Shown: positions 35,432 to 44,907 of the stretch, piece after piece
How positions within the stretch are numbered: position 1 is the stretch's first letter
How the letters are laid out: each line of letters starts with the position of its first letter
Origin: Gammaproteobacteria bacterium
GTDB taxonomy: Bacteria; Pseudomonadota; Gammaproteobacteria; Ga0077536
Assembly: GCA_024234975.1 (NCBI GenBank)
Contig: JACKNH010000007.1
Location: 142,965-206,964, forward strand
Length of the DNA stretch: 64,000 nt
Direction: 5' to 3'
Notes under the pieces: generated by a model
What the model was told of the DNA's origin: nothing
The model's input: the letters and a program-made list of their open reading frames with translations, nothing else
Database searches by the model: none
Made by a program: the position numbers and the translations under genes

Positions 35432-35920
35432 TTACCGGTAGCGGGCCTCGGCGGCGCGGTCGGCGGCAATTTGTGCCTCCATCCGATCGCCGTGGGCCAG
35501 CAGTTTGTCCTTGGTCATCAGCAGGTCGCCGCGGTTTTCACCGTGATACTCGAAGAAACGTGTTTCCACGATCGAATCGACCGGGCAGGATTCTTCACAG
35601 AACCCGCAAAAAATGCACTTGGTCAGGTCGATCTGATAGGCAGTGGTGCGTCGGGTGCCATCATCACGGGGTTCGGAATCAATAGTAATGGCGAGCGCCG
35701 GGCAGACCGCTTCGCACAGCTTGCAGGCAATGCAGCGTTCCTCGCCATTGGGATATCGGCGCAGCGCGTGCAAGCCGCGGAAACGCGCTGACTGCGGCGT
35801 CTTCTCTTCCGGGTATTGCACCGTGACCTTGCGGTCGAACAGGTAGCGACCGGTCAGCCGCATGCCCTTCAGCAATTCCCAAAGCGTCAGGCTTTTGAAA
35901 TATTCAGCGACAGCACTCAT
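35432..35920 (-). CDS. nuoI: NADH-quinone oxidoreductase subunit I
   Basis: A 162-residue peripheral subunit carrying two [4Fe-4S] clusters (N6a, N6b) that pass electrons to NuoB. Ligands appear in CIACKLCEAVCP and CIFCGFCEESCP. The N-terminal amphipathic segment (YFKSLTLWELLKGMRLTGRY) sits at the membrane surface. Eight-iron ferredoxin type, standard length. Located 12 bases after nuoH. Confidence 0.97.
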   Translation of the reverse strand: MSAVAEYFKSLTLWELLKGMRLTGRYLFDRKVTVQYPEEKTPQSARFRGLHALRRYPNGEERCIACKLCEAVCPALAITIDSEPRDDGTRRTTAYQIDLTKCIFCGFCEESCPVDSIVETRFFEYHGENRGDLLMTKDKLLAHGDRMEAQIAADRAAEARYR

Positions 35921-35932
35921 AACGCTTTCCTG

Positions 35933-37018
35933 TCAGTTGAACCACGGTGGCAGTTTGATCATCACCAGTACGCTGGCGACCACCACCCAGACCAGGGTAA
36001 TCGGGATGAAAATCTTCCAACCCAGCCGCATGATCTGGTCGTAGCGGTAACGTGGGAACGTCGCGCGGAACCAGAGGAACAGCAGCAGGAAGAATGCAAT
36101 CTTGAAAATCAGCCAGTGGATACCCGAGCCGAGGAAGGTGCCGAGTACCGGAATCGACAGCAGACCACTGATGAATGGCAGCCCTTCCAGAGGTGACAGC
36201 CAGCCGCCCATGAACATCACCGACGTCAACGCGGCGATCATGATCATGTTGGCGTATTCGGCGAGGAAGAACAGCGCGAACGCCATGCCGGAATATTCGA
36301 CATGGAAACCGGCGACGATTTCCGATTCGCCTTCGCTGACGTCGAATGGCGCGCGATTGGTTTCTGCGACGCCGGCGATGAAATAGACCACGAACAACGG
36401 CAACAGTGGCAGCCAGAACCAGCCAAAGAAGCCGAGTCCGCGCTGCGCGCCGATGATTTCATTCAGATTGAGGCTGCCGGCGGCGATCAGTACGCCCACC
36501 AACGCAAAACCCATCGCGATTTCGTAAGCGACAATCTGGGCCGCTGATCGCATGGCGCCGAGAAACGCGTACTTGGAGTTCGATGCCCAACCGGCAATGA
36601 TGATGCCGTACACACCCAGGGACGTCAGCGCCAGGATATACAGCAGGCCGGCGTTGATGTTGGCCAGCACCGTTTCGGCGCCGAATGGAATGACAGCCCA
36701 GGCGGCCAGTGCCGGCCCGAGCGCCACTACCGGTGCGATCAGGAACAACACCTTGTTGGCGTTGGCAGGCACCAACACTTCCTTGGTCATCAACTTGAAC
36801 ACGTCAGCGATGGGCTGCAGCCAGCCACCCGGTCCGACACGGTTAGGTCCGATGCGCACCTGCATGAAACCGATGACTTTGCGCTCGGCAAACGTCAGGT
36901 AAGCGACACTCAGCAGCAGGCAGACAATCGTGATTGCTATTTTGATCACTATGGTCAGAACGGTGATGACTGCCTCCGGCAGATACGGCTGCAGCAGGTT
37001 GTTCAGCAGCTCATGCAT
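35933..37018 (-). CDS. nuoH: NADH-quinone oxidoreductase subunit H
   Basis: A 361-residue membrane subunit forming much of the quinone site at the junction with the hydrophilic arm. Conserved pieces are AERKVIGFMQVRIGPNRVGP, AETNRAPFDVSEGESEIVAG (acidic loop) and RATFPRYRYDQIMRLGWK. Its start overlaps the nuoG stop by 8 bases. Confidence 0.97.
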   Translation of the reverse strand: MHELLNNLLQPYLPEAVITVLTIVIKIAITIVCLLLSVAYLTFAERKVIGFMQVRIGPNRVGPGGWLQPIADVFKLMTKEVLVPANANKVLFLIAPVVALGPALAAWAVIPFGAETVLANINAGLLYILALTSLGVYGIIIAGWASNSKYAFLGAMRSAAQIVAYEIAMGFALVGVLIAAGSLNLNEIIGAQRGLGFFGWFWLPLLPLFVVYFIAGVAETNRAPFDVSEGESEIVAGFHVEYSGMAFALFFLAEYANMIMIAALTSVMFMGGWLSPLEGLPFISGLLSIPVLGTFLGSGIHWLIFKIAFFLLLFLWFRATFPRYRYDQIMRLGWKIFIPITLVWVVVASVLVMIKLPPWFN

Positions 37019-39377
37019 TTGTGCCGCCCTCCGCCTTGAGACCGACCGACGCTGCTGCCGTCAGCGGCGCAGTCGCCACTCTACCGGCATCGATTTGCAC
37101 GGTGCCCGGTGCGACGGAGTCGTCGGCGACAATCGTTGTCGTCAACGACACGTTGCCGGCGGTCACAGTGACAGTCTGACCATCAGTGATACCCGCACCA
37201 ACCAGTGTCGCGGAATGCGCCCGGATGTTGTCATCACCGCCGTGGCCGGTACGCTGTAGTGCGCCAGCCCTGCGCACCAACGGGTCACCCGCATACATCG
37301 GTACCACGGTGTTGAGTGCGACACCGTTACCAGCGGCTGGAATGGCTGCCGGCAGATCGACCGCTGCCGCTTGCAGCGGCGTTGCGGTACCAATTGCTGA
37401 CAACGCAGCGGCACGTACATCTGTCACTGTTTCGAATTCGAATCCGGTCAGCGCCAGCCGATTGGCCAGCACACGCAGCACCTTCCAGGCGGGACGCGCA
37501 TCACCGGGCGGTTTCACCGCGGCGTCGAAGCTCTGACAGGTGCCGTGGATGTTGAAGTAGCTACCCTCGTTTTCGCCGAACGAGGCGATAGGCAGCATGA
37601 TGGTGGCGGTCTGCGCAAGTTCAGGAGACGCAAAATTGGTCAATGCAATGACGGTACCGCCAAGTGCGCCATCGCCACCTGCGCAATCGAGGCCTGGCTC
37701 AACGCCCAGCAGCACCAGTGCATCCAGCCCGCCAGCGAGCATCTCGGCAGCGTTACGCCCCGCACCTGAAACCTTGCCGGCACCGGCGCCCTGGTGGGGC
37801 AATGCACCGGCGAGCCAGCAACCCGTCGCGTTCGGACCGTCGGTCAGAATGTTGAGGTCTGCTCCTGCCATCCGCGCAACCAGAGCGGCCACTGCGCAAA
37901 TCGCGCCATACTCCGCGGAGGTCTGCGCACCGCTGCCGACGATGACCACAGCGTTCTGCGCGTCGCGAAGCGAGGCCGCCACGGCCCGTTGTTCTTCGCT
38001 GACATTGCTCGACGCAAGTAACGCAGTCGCAGCGCCGTCGGCACTTGCGCCGGCATCGGTCAGTGCTTTGGCAACGCCCGCAAGGGAAGCCGCCAACGAG
38101 CCTGCCGGAGTGACGATTTGCGTTGCTGGATAGTTGAGATCGAGTTGTCGCGCGGTGATGTAGCCGACGTTTGCGCCGCGTCGGGTAGCCTTGCGCAGGC
38201 GATGATTCAATAGGGGTTGTTCGTCACGGGGCGCACCACCAATTACGAGCACGGATTGCGCGGCTTCCACAGCCGGCAGCGCCGTATTCATTCCCGGAAA
38301 TTGACCGCCCGCGTACGGCAGCTTGAAATCGCGTTGACGCAGACGATGGTCAATATTGTTGCTGCCCAGACCACGAATCACGGCCTGCAGCAGCCAGGCT
38401 TCCTCGGTGGTCGATGTGGGCGAAACCAGCGCGCCCAATTTTTCCGGCGCAGCGGCACGCAACGCCTCGGCCGTTGCGTTCAGCGCGGTATCCCAATCCA
38501 CATCACGCCATTGGCCATTCTGCTTGATGCGCGGGTTCAACAAGCGGTCTTCGCTGTTCAAACCTTCATAACCGAAGCGGTCGCGATCCGAGATCCAGAC
38601 TTCGTTGATTTCCTCGTTATCACGCGGCACCACGCGTTTGATGACATTGCCGCGTGCATGAATGTGTACGTTGGAACCCAGGCAATCATGCGGCGCTACG
38701 GAATCGTACTGACGCAATTCCCATGCCCGCGCCGAATAGCGGTAGGGCTTGGAAGTCAACGCACCGACCGGGCACAGATCAATGATGTTGCCGGACAACT
38801 CGGATTGCATCGCATGCTCGACGTACGTTCCAATCTCGGTGTTCTCACCACGTCCGGTGGTGCCGAGTTCGGGCAGGCCGGCTATTTCCTGACCGAAGCG
38901 GACACAGCGCGTGCAATGGATGCAGCGGGTCATGTCGGTCTGAATCAGCGGGCCGAGATTCTTGTCGCGGACCACGCGCTTGCGTTCGGTGTAGCGGGAG
39001 ACGTCACCGCCGAAGCCCATCGCGAGATCCTGCAATTCGCATTCGCCGCCCTGGTCGCAGATCGGGCAATCGAGCGGATGGTTGATCAGCAGGAAGGCCA
39101 TGGTCGCCTTCTGCGCGGAGACGGCCTTGTCGGAACGGGTGAAGATTTTCATGCCTTCCGCCACCGGCGTCGCGCAGGCAGGCAAGGGCTTGGGCGCTTT
39201 TTCGACCTCTACCAGGCACATGCGGCAGTTGGCCGCGATGCTGAGCTTGTCGTGATAGCAGAACCGCGGCACGTAAGCACCGGCCGGATCCGTCACCTGG
39301 ATGATCATGGCGCCCTTTGGCGCCTTCATCGGTACGCCGTCGACTTCGACGTTGAGCAGGTCGTCACCGGTACTCAT
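37011..39377 (-). CDS. nuoG: NADH-quinone oxidoreductase subunit G
   Basis: A 788-residue hydrophilic subunit. The N-terminal ferredoxin domain has a [2Fe-2S] set (FCYHDKLSIAANCRMCLVEV, ACATPV), then HPLDCPICDQGGECELQD (His/Cys cluster) and RCIHCTRCVRFGQE for a [4Fe-4S] cluster; the rest is a molybdopterin-oxidoreductase-like fold without cofactor. The last 250 residues are Ala-rich and less conserved, as usual. Overlaps nuoF by 4 bases and nuoH by 8. Confidence 0.97.
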   Translation of the reverse strand: MSTGDDLLNVEVDGVPMKAPKGAMIIQVTDPAGAYVPRFCYHDKLSIAANCRMCLVEVEKAPKPLPACATPVAEGMKIFTRSDKAVSAQKATMAFLLINHPLDCPICDQGGECELQDLAMGFGGDVSRYTERKRVVRDKNLGPLIQTDMTRCIHCTRCVRFGQEIAGLPELGTTGRGENTEIGTYVEHAMQSELSGNIIDLCPVGALTSKPYRYSARAWELRQYDSVAPHDCLGSNVHIHARGNVIKRVVPRDNEEINEVWISDRDRFGYEGLNSEDRLLNPRIKQNGQWRDVDWDTALNATAEALRAAAPEKLGALVSPTSTTEEAWLLQAVIRGLGSNNIDHRLRQRDFKLPYAGGQFPGMNTALPAVEAAQSVLVIGGAPRDEQPLLNHRLRKATRRGANVGYITARQLDLNYPATQIVTPAGSLAASLAGVAKALTDAGASADGAATALLASSNVSEEQRAVAASLRDAQNAVVIVGSGAQTSAEYGAICAVAALVARMAGADLNILTDGPNATGCWLAGALPHQGAGAGKVSGAGRNAAEMLAGGLDALVLLGVEPGLDCAGGDGALGGTVIALTNFASPELAQTATIMLPIASFGENEGSYFNIHGTCQSFDAAVKPPGDARPAWKVLRVLANRLALTGFEFETVTDVRAAALSAIGTATPLQAAAVDLPAAIPAAGNGVALNTVVPMYAGDPLVRRAGALQRTGHGGDDNIRAHSATLVGAGITDGQTVTVTAGNVSLTTTIVADDSVAPGTVQIDAGRVATAPLTAAASVGLKAEGGTNA

Positions 39378-40687
39378 GCTGCCTGTGCTCCCTGATCCGT
39401 CACGATACTTCTGCCACCGTGTTCGACCATGTATTGGAATTCATGTCGGTAATGTTTGATGAAACTCTGCACCGGCCATGCCGCGGCATCACCGAGCGCG
39501 CAGATCGTATGACCTTCAATCCGGTTGGCGACATGCACCAGCAGATCGATGTCTTCGCTGCGACCCTGGCCGGCGAGTATCCGCTTGAGCATACGGTTCA
39601 ACCAGCCCGTACCTTCGCGGCATGGCGTGCACTGGCCGCAGGATTCAGACATGTAGAAGCGCGACAGCCGCTCCAGTGCCTTGACCATGCATGTCGTTTC
39701 ATCCATCACGATCACGGCAGCCGAACCCACTGAGGAGCCGGCAGCCTTCAAGCTGTCGAAATCCATATTTGCCTGCATCATGATGTCGCCGGGCACTACG
39801 GGTACTGATGAACCACCCGGAATGACGGCCTTGAGCTTGCGGCCTTTCCAGATGCCGCCGGCCAGTGCCAGCAGATCCTTGAACGGGACGCCCATCGGCA
39901 ACTCGAAATTACCCGGCTTTTCGACGTGGCCGGAGACCGAAAAGATCACCGTGCCGCCGGAGTTGGCCGGACCCAGATCGGCAAACCACTTCGGACCCTT
40001 GCGCAGGATCGTCGGTACGGAGGCATAACTCTGGGTGTTGTTGATGGTGGTCGGCTGGCCGTAGAGGCCGAAGTTGGCCGGGAATGGCGGCTTGAAACGC
40101 GGTTTGCCCTGTTTGCCTTCCAGCGATTCCAGCAGTGCGGTTTCCTCACCGCAGATATAGGCACCGGCGCCCATGAACATATGCAGGTCGAAGTCGATGC
40201 CCGAGCCCATGATGTTCTTGCCCAGCAGGCCGGCTGCATAGGCTTCCTTCAGCGCCGCTTCGAAACGCGGAATGGGTTCGGCCATGAACTCGCCGCGGAT
40301 GTAGTTGTAGCCAACGGTCGCACCCATGGCATAACCACCGATGGCCATTCCTTCGACCAGCGCGTGCGGATTGAAGCGGAGAATGTCGCGGTCGTGGCAG
40401 GTGCCTGGTTCGCTTTCGTCGGAATTGCACACGATGTATTTCTGCATCGGCGCGTTGCGCGGCATGAACGACCATTTGACGCCGGTCGGGAAGCCCGCGC
40501 CACCACGCCCGCGCAGCCCGGACGCCTTCACTGATTCGATGATTTCCTCGCGCGGTGTGTTCTCGCGCAGGATCTTCTCCCACGCACTGTAACCACCGAT
40601 GGAACGATAGGTCTCAATCGTCCAGGAGCGTTCAAGCTTCAGTGGCTCGAACACGGTGAGATTGAGCTTGTCTTCGTAGTCAGTCAT
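39374..40687 (-). CDS. nuoF: NADH-quinone oxidoreductase subunit F
   Basis: A 437-residue subunit that binds NADH and FMN and the N3 [4Fe-4S] cluster. The nucleotide-binding segments GLRGRGGAGFPTGVKWSF and GAGAYICGEETALLESLEG are intact, as are the cluster ligands in ESCGQCTPCREGTGW. Standard length. It follows nuoE after a 68-base gap, the largest inside the operon's central part. Confidence 0.98.
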   Translation of the reverse strand: MTDYEDKLNLTVFEPLKLERSWTIETYRSIGGYSAWEKILRENTPREEIIESVKASGLRGRGGAGFPTGVKWSFMPRNAPMQKYIVCNSDESEPGTCHDRDILRFNPHALVEGMAIGGYAMGATVGYNYIRGEFMAEPIPRFEAALKEAYAAGLLGKNIMGSGIDFDLHMFMGAGAYICGEETALLESLEGKQGKPRFKPPFPANFGLYGQPTTINNTQSYASVPTILRKGPKWFADLGPANSGGTVIFSVSGHVEKPGNFELPMGVPFKDLLALAGGIWKGRKLKAVIPGGSSVPVVPGDIMMQANMDFDSLKAAGSSVGSAAVIVMDETTCMVKALERLSRFYMSESCGQCTPCREGTGWLNRMLKRILAGQGRSEDIDLLVHVANRIEGHTICALGDAAAWPVQSFIKHYRHEFQYMVEHGGRSIVTDQGAQAA

Positions 40688-40755
40688 TGAGCGTGCTCTT
40701 AACTATCGCTGCCATTGCCAACGCGACGGTTTGCACCGGCGCACAGGCGTCGAAA

Positions 40756-41274
40756 CTATTCGAGTTCGTCCAGAATCCGGTCGACGATTTCCGGCGTCAG
40801 GTACTCGTGGTAAACGTGATCAACCATCATCATCGGGCCGCCCGTGCATGCTGCCAGGCATTCCTCTTCCTGCTTGAGGAAGATGCGGCCATCAGCGGTG
40901 CTCTCGCCGGTCTTGATCCCCAGTTTGCGTTCCACGTGTTCGACGATGGCTTCCGCGCCGCGCAGCATGCAGGAAATATTGGTGCACACCGAAACGTGAT
41001 GGCGGCCGCAGGGCCTGGTCTCGAACATCGAATAGAACGTCGCGACTTCGTAGACCTGGATGGGCGGCAAGTCGAGATAGCCGGCTACGGCATCCATGAT
41101 GTCGCTGGTCAGAAAGCCGTTGTTCTCGTGCTGGGCCGCGTGCAAGGCCGCGATTACCGCGGACCGCTGGCGCCCTTCAGGGAATTTCGCCCGCCAGTGG
41201 TCGATGACCTCACGGACATGGGACGAAAGCTGGCCGTCGCCGGCCGCGTGGTCTGATTCAGGATGATGACTCAC
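40756..41274 (-). CDS. nuoE: NADH-quinone oxidoreductase subunit E
   Basis: A 172-residue thioredoxin-like subunit holding the N1a [2Fe-2S] cluster, with ligands in VCTNISCMLRG and ECLAACTGGP. GTG start, overlapping the nuoD stop as GTGA. The N-terminal helical part (VREVIDHWRAKFPEGRQRSA) and VATFYSMFETRPCG are typical. Confidence 0.97.
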   Translation of the reverse strand: MSHHPESDHAAGDGQLSSHVREVIDHWRAKFPEGRQRSAVIAALHAAQHENNGFLTSDIMDAVAGYLDLPPIQVYEVATFYSMFETRPCGRHHVSVCTNISCMLRGAEAIVEHVERKLGIKTGESTADGRIFLKQEEECLAACTGGPMMMVDHVYHEYLTPEIVDRILDELE

Positions 41275-42524
41275 CGGTCTATCTCGCCGAATACGATATC
41301 CATGGTGCCGATCACCGCGACGACGTCAGCCAGCATGTGGCCTTGAACCATTTCGTTCATCGCTGACAGGTGAACAAACCCCGGCGCGCGAATCTTCAGC
41401 CGGTAAGGCTTGTTGGCGCCATCGGATACCAGGTAGATGCCGAATTCACCTTTGGGCGCTTCGACCGCGGCATAAACTTCGCCTTCGGGCACGCAATAAC
41501 CTTCGGTGAACAGTTTGAAATGATGGATCAGCGACTCCATGTCGCCTTTCATCTCACCGCGCTTCGGCGGCGTGAGCTTGTGATCATCGACGATGACCGG
41601 GCCAGGGTTGGCGCGCAACCAGGCGACGCATTGCTTGATGATCTTCGCCGATTGCCGCAGCTCTTCGACGCGAACCAGATAGCGGTCGTAGCAATCGCCG
41701 TTGACGCCCACCGGAATGTCGAAATCGAGCTCGTTGTAGGTTTCGTACGGCTGGGCCTTGCGCAGATCCCAGGCGATGCCGGAACCGCGCAACATGGGGC
41801 CGGTGAAGCCCAGCGCTTTGGCGCGATCGGGCGTCACCACGCCGATACCCACCGTACGCTGCTTCCAGATGCGGTTTTCGGTCAGCAGGGTTTCGTATTC
41901 GTCGACACAACCCGGAAAACGGTCCGCGAAGTCATCGATGAAATCAAGCAGGGAACCCTGACGATTGCTGTTGAGGCGATCAACTTCGGCCTGAGTGTGC
42001 CACTTCGATGCCTGGTACTGAGGCATCTGCTCCGGCAGATCGCGATAAACGCCGCCCGGGCGGTAATACGTGGCATGCATACGCGTTCCCGAGACCGCTT
42101 CATAGCAATCCATCAGGTCTTCGCGTTCGCGGAAACAATACAGGAACATCGTCATCGCGCCGATGTCCAGCCCGTGCGTCCCCAACCACATCAGGTGATT
42201 GAGGATGCGCGTAATCTCGTCGAACATCACGCGGATGTATTGCGCCCGCAGCGGTACCGTGATGCCGAGCAATTTTTCGATCGCCATCACGTAGGCGTGC
42301 TCGTTGCACATCATCGACACGTAATCGAGCCGATCCATATAACCGATGCTCTGGTTGTACGGTTTGGATTCGGCGAGCTTTTCGGTGCCCCGGTGCAGCA
42401 GGCCGACATGCGGGTCCGCACGTTCGACCACTTCGCCGTCCATTTCGAGCACCAGACGCAGCACGCCGTGCGCAGCCGGATGCTGTGGCCCGAAATTCAA
42501 AGTCATGTTGCGAATTTCCGGCAT
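41271..42524 (-). CDS. nuoD: NADH-quinone oxidoreductase subunit D
   Basis: A 417-residue 49-kDa-type subunit forming the quinone-binding pocket with NuoB. It begins NMTLNFGPQHPAAHGVLRLV (conserved His loop) and includes HVGLLHRGTEKLAE and GGVYRDLPEQMP. Encoded separately from NuoC, unlike the fused NuoCD of E. coli. Follows nuoC after 3 bases. Confidence 0.98.
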   Translation of the reverse strand: MPEIRNMTLNFGPQHPAAHGVLRLVLEMDGEVVERADPHVGLLHRGTEKLAESKPYNQSIGYMDRLDYVSMMCNEHAYVMAIEKLLGITVPLRAQYIRVMFDEITRILNHLMWLGTHGLDIGAMTMFLYCFREREDLMDCYEAVSGTRMHATYYRPGGVYRDLPEQMPQYQASKWHTQAEVDRLNSNRQGSLLDFIDDFADRFPGCVDEYETLLTENRIWKQRTVGIGVVTPDRAKALGFTGPMLRGSGIAWDLRKAQPYETYNELDFDIPVGVNGDCYDRYLVRVEELRQSAKIIKQCVAWLRANPGPVIVDDHKLTPPKRGEMKGDMESLIHHFKLFTEGYCVPEGEVYAAVEAPKGEFGIYLVSDGANKPYRLKIRAPGFVHLSAMNEMVQGHMLADVVAVIGTMDIVFGEIDR

Positions 42525-42527
42525 CGC

Positions 42528-43202
42528 CTATGCCTCCTTCGTGTCGGCCGGGCGGAGCGGATTCTGTTCGCCCCGGATCACACGCGGCACCAGGACGCGA
42601 TTCTCGATAGTCACCGGCTGATAGATCACGCGACCCTGCTGCTCGTCATAGCGCACCTCCACATGGCCCTCCAGCGGAAAGTCCTTGCGGAAGGGATGGC
42701 CGATGAAACCGTAATCGGTGAGGATGCGGCGCAGGTCGGGATGACCATCAAACAGGATGCCGTACATGTCGAACGCCTCGCGCTCGAACCAGTCCGCGGC
42801 CGGCCAGATATCGATCACAGATGGAATCCGCGGCGGATCATCGGTTGTTGCCGCCCGCACCCGTAACCGCTTGTTGTGCTCGAACGAAAGCAGGTGATAG
42901 ACCACGCAGAACCGCGGTTCGTCGGCCGACGCGGCTTTGACGATGCCTCGATCGACGCCGCGGCTGAAGCCGGCTGTGCTGGCGCTGGCGGTTTCCCAAT
43001 CGGCGCGGCCATAAGTGCTGTAGTCGACACCGCACAGGTCCGTCAGCTGATGAAATGCCAATGACGCGTCGTCACGCAACGTCGTGCAAACATCAAGGAG
43101 GTCCGCGGCCGCGACTTCCATTGTCACCTGCCCGACGTGCTCGCCGAGGGTGAGGATGCGGTTGCCGAAAGTCTGTTGTAGTCGATCTTTGAGAGCTGCC
43201 AC
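42528..43202 (-). CDS. nuoC: NADH-quinone oxidoreductase subunit C
   Basis: A 224-residue 30-kDa-type subunit. The signature WFEREAFDMYGILFDGHPDL and RRILTDYGFIGHPFRKDFPL is near the C-terminus. No ATG is available at the N-terminus; GTG 43202 gives a normal start, while TTG 43217 would add five residues. An insertion-like stretch (GRADWETASASTAGFSRGVD) interrupts the usual DYST...R region. Lies 107 bases after nuoB. Confidence 0.94.
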   Translation of the reverse strand: MAALKDRLQQTFGNRILTLGEHVGQVTMEVAAADLLDVCTTLRDDASLAFHQLTDLCGVDYSTYGRADWETASASTAGFSRGVDRGIVKAASADEPRFCVVYHLLSFEHNKRLRVRAATTDDPPRIPSVIDIWPAADWFEREAFDMYGILFDGHPDLRRILTDYGFIGHPFRKDFPLEGHVEVRYDEQQGRVIYQPVTIENRVLVPRVIRGEQNPLRPADTKEA

Positions 43203-43309
43203 GATTCGTGTCTTCAACGCTGCTGATCAATTCTTTTGCCAATGGGCCCCGATTGAAACAACCTGGGCACGGACGCCGTCACCGGGTCAGGTGCGTCGTC
43301 GCCTTGCGC

Positions 43310-43786
43310 TTAACTGCGCACTATCGTCGTGGTACGACGAATCTTGTTCTGCAACTGGAGTATGCCGTACAGCAATGCTTCAGCTGTCGGCGGACAACCT
43401 GGGACGTAGACATCCACCGGCACCACGCGATCGCAACCGCGCGTGACTGCGTAGGAGTAGTGGTAATAACCACCGCCGTTGGCGCATGACCCCATGGAAA
43501 TCACCCAACGCGGTTCAGCCATCTGGTCATAGACCTTGCGCAACGCGGGCGCCATCTTGTTGACCAGCGTGCCGGCGACAATCATGACATCGGACTGCCG
43601 CGGACTTGGGCGGAAAATGATGCCGAAGCGATCAAGGTCGTAGCGCGCGCCGCCCGCCTGCATCATCTCCACCGCGCAGCAGGCCAGACCAAAGGTCATC
43701 GGCCACAGCGAGCCGGTACGGGCCCAATTGACCAGACCGTCGACGGTAGTCGTTATGAAACCCTTGTTATCTGCATCTACTCCCAT
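43310..43786 (-). CDS. nuoB: NADH-quinone oxidoreductase subunit B
   Basis: A 158-residue subunit with the terminal N2 [4Fe-4S] cluster that reduces quinone. Ligands are the adjacent pair in GLACCAVEMM plus MGSCANGGG and YVPGCPPTAEAL. The ATG at 43786 overlaps the nuoA 3' end by 10 bases in another frame; the much longer upstream frame (to 44005) is antisense to nothing but lies wholly within nuoA and is rejected. Confidence 0.97.
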   Translation of the reverse strand: MGVDADNKGFITTTVDGLVNWARTGSLWPMTFGLACCAVEMMQAGGARYDLDRFGIIFRPSPRQSDVMIVAGTLVNKMAPALRKVYDQMAEPRWVISMGSCANGGGYYHYSYAVTRGCDRVVPVDVYVPGCPPTAEALLYGILQLQNKIRRTTTIVRS

Positions 43787-44145
43787 TCCAACGCCCCTTT
43801 GCGCCACTCGTAGATGAAGCCGACCACCAGTACGAGCAGGAACAGCATCATGGCCCAGAACCCGACCCAGCCGATTTGATCCAGGACCAGTGCCCAGGGA
43901 AACAGGAAGGCGATTTCGAGATCGAAAATGATGAACAGGATGGCGACCAGGTAATAGCGGACATCGAACTTCATGCGGGCATCTTCGAATGCTTCGAAGC
44001 CGCATTCGTAAGGAGAGAGTTTTTCGGCGTCGTCCTTGGTGTTGCCCAGCAGGTGGCTGACGCTGAAGCCCACCGTCAACAGGACGCAGCCGAACACCAC
44101 GGCGATGACAAGAAAGATGAGAATCGGTAAGTATTGTGCCAGCAC
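43777..44145 (-). CDS. nuoA: NADH-quinone oxidoreductase subunit A
   Basis: A 122-residue, three-helix membrane subunit and first gene of the complex I operon. The loop KLSPYECGFEAFEDARMKFDVRY, with its conserved Cys, and ILFIIFDLEIAFLFPWAL are diagnostic. The 104 bases between it and tRNA-Leu show no confident promoter; transcription may continue from the tRNA or secG. Confidence 0.97.
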   Translation of the reverse strand: MLAQYLPILIFLVIAVVFGCVLLTVGFSVSHLLGNTKDDAEKLSPYECGFEAFEDARMKFDVRYYLVAILFIIFDLEIAFLFPWALVLDQIGWVGFWAMMLFLLVLVVGFIYEWRKGALEWE

Positions 44146-44249
44146 TTGAATCTACCGTTTAAGCGATCGCATGAGGGTCGCCCCCAAAGCTGTTCGTTTC
44201 CGCCACGCTACAGATGGCGGCAACAACTTCCATTTGATTCAACCCGTTT

Positions 44250-44334
44250 TGGTACCGACGGCCGGATTCGAACCGGCACACCTTGCGGCACTGCCCCCTC
44301 AAGACAGCGTGTCTACCAATTCCACCACGTCGGC
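44250..44334 (-). tRNA. tRNA-Leu (anticodon GAG)
   Basis: An 85-base type II tRNA with encoded CCA. Acceptor GCCGACG pairs with CGTCGGT; the anticodon loop CTTGAGG gives anticodon GAG for CUC/CUU codons; a long variable arm and a T-arm with GGTTCGAATCC follow. The order tpiA-secG-tRNA-Leu-nuoA is common in Gammaproteobacteria. Confidence 0.96.
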
Positions 44335-44421
44335 GCGTGCAAAACAGGCGAAAAAATAAAGCCGGATCATACGCTATCGCGATCACCACGGACAGTGGTT
44401 GCAGCGCGACAACGCGAAGTC

Positions 44422-44907
44422 TTATGGCGCCTCCTGCGTCCCCCCGGCGGCGGCTTGTTCTTCCGGCGTCGTCGCGGCAGGTGCTTCACCCACGGTGCCT
44501 GTGTCACTTGCTTCATCGATGATGGCCTGAACGGCCTCAACCAGATCCTGCTGCTCCTCCGGGATTGCGCCGCTCGACAGTGGATCAGCGGTGGGCGCCG
44601 GCACGGGTGGCAACGAAGGGGCCGACGAGTCAAGCGTGGTCTGTACCCTGTCCATCAGCGATCCTTCATTGGCCACGTTGCCGTAGATGCGGGCAAGCGC
44701 GAGGCTGTTGGCAATGAACAGCATGGCCAGAATGGACGTGACCCGCGTCAGCAGTGAAGCCGAACCGCGCGCACCGAACACGGTGCTGGACGCGCCGCTG
44801 CCAAAAGCTGCACCAGCGGTTGCACCCTGGCCACGCTGCAACAGGATGACGCCTATCATCGCTACACCCAGCAGCAGGTGAACGACCAGTAAGATGGTAA
44901 TTAACAT
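44422..44907 (-). CDS. secG: Preprotein translocase subunit SecG
   Basis: A 161-residue membrane subunit that assists SecYEG protein export. Two hydrophobic helices (3-23 and about 52-70) flank the conserved loop VILLQRGQGATAGAAFGSGA; ARGSASLLTRVTSILAMLF follows. The C-terminal 80 residues are an Ala/Pro/Glu-rich, probably disordered tail, longer than in E. coli (110 residues in total). ATG 44907 overlaps the tpiA stop as TGATG. Confidence 0.95.
   Translation of the reverse strand: MLITILLVVHLLLGVAMIGVILLQRGQGATAGAAFGSGASSTVFGARGSASLLTRVTSILAMLFIANSLALARIYGNVANEGSLMDRVQTTLDSSAPSLPPVPAPTADPLSSGAIPEEQQDLVEAVQAIIDEASDTGTVGEAPAATTPEEQAAAGGTQEAP

Noticed and set aside
41370..42866. 498-codon plus-strand frame
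   Set aside because: Antisense to nuoD and nuoC, both unambiguous.
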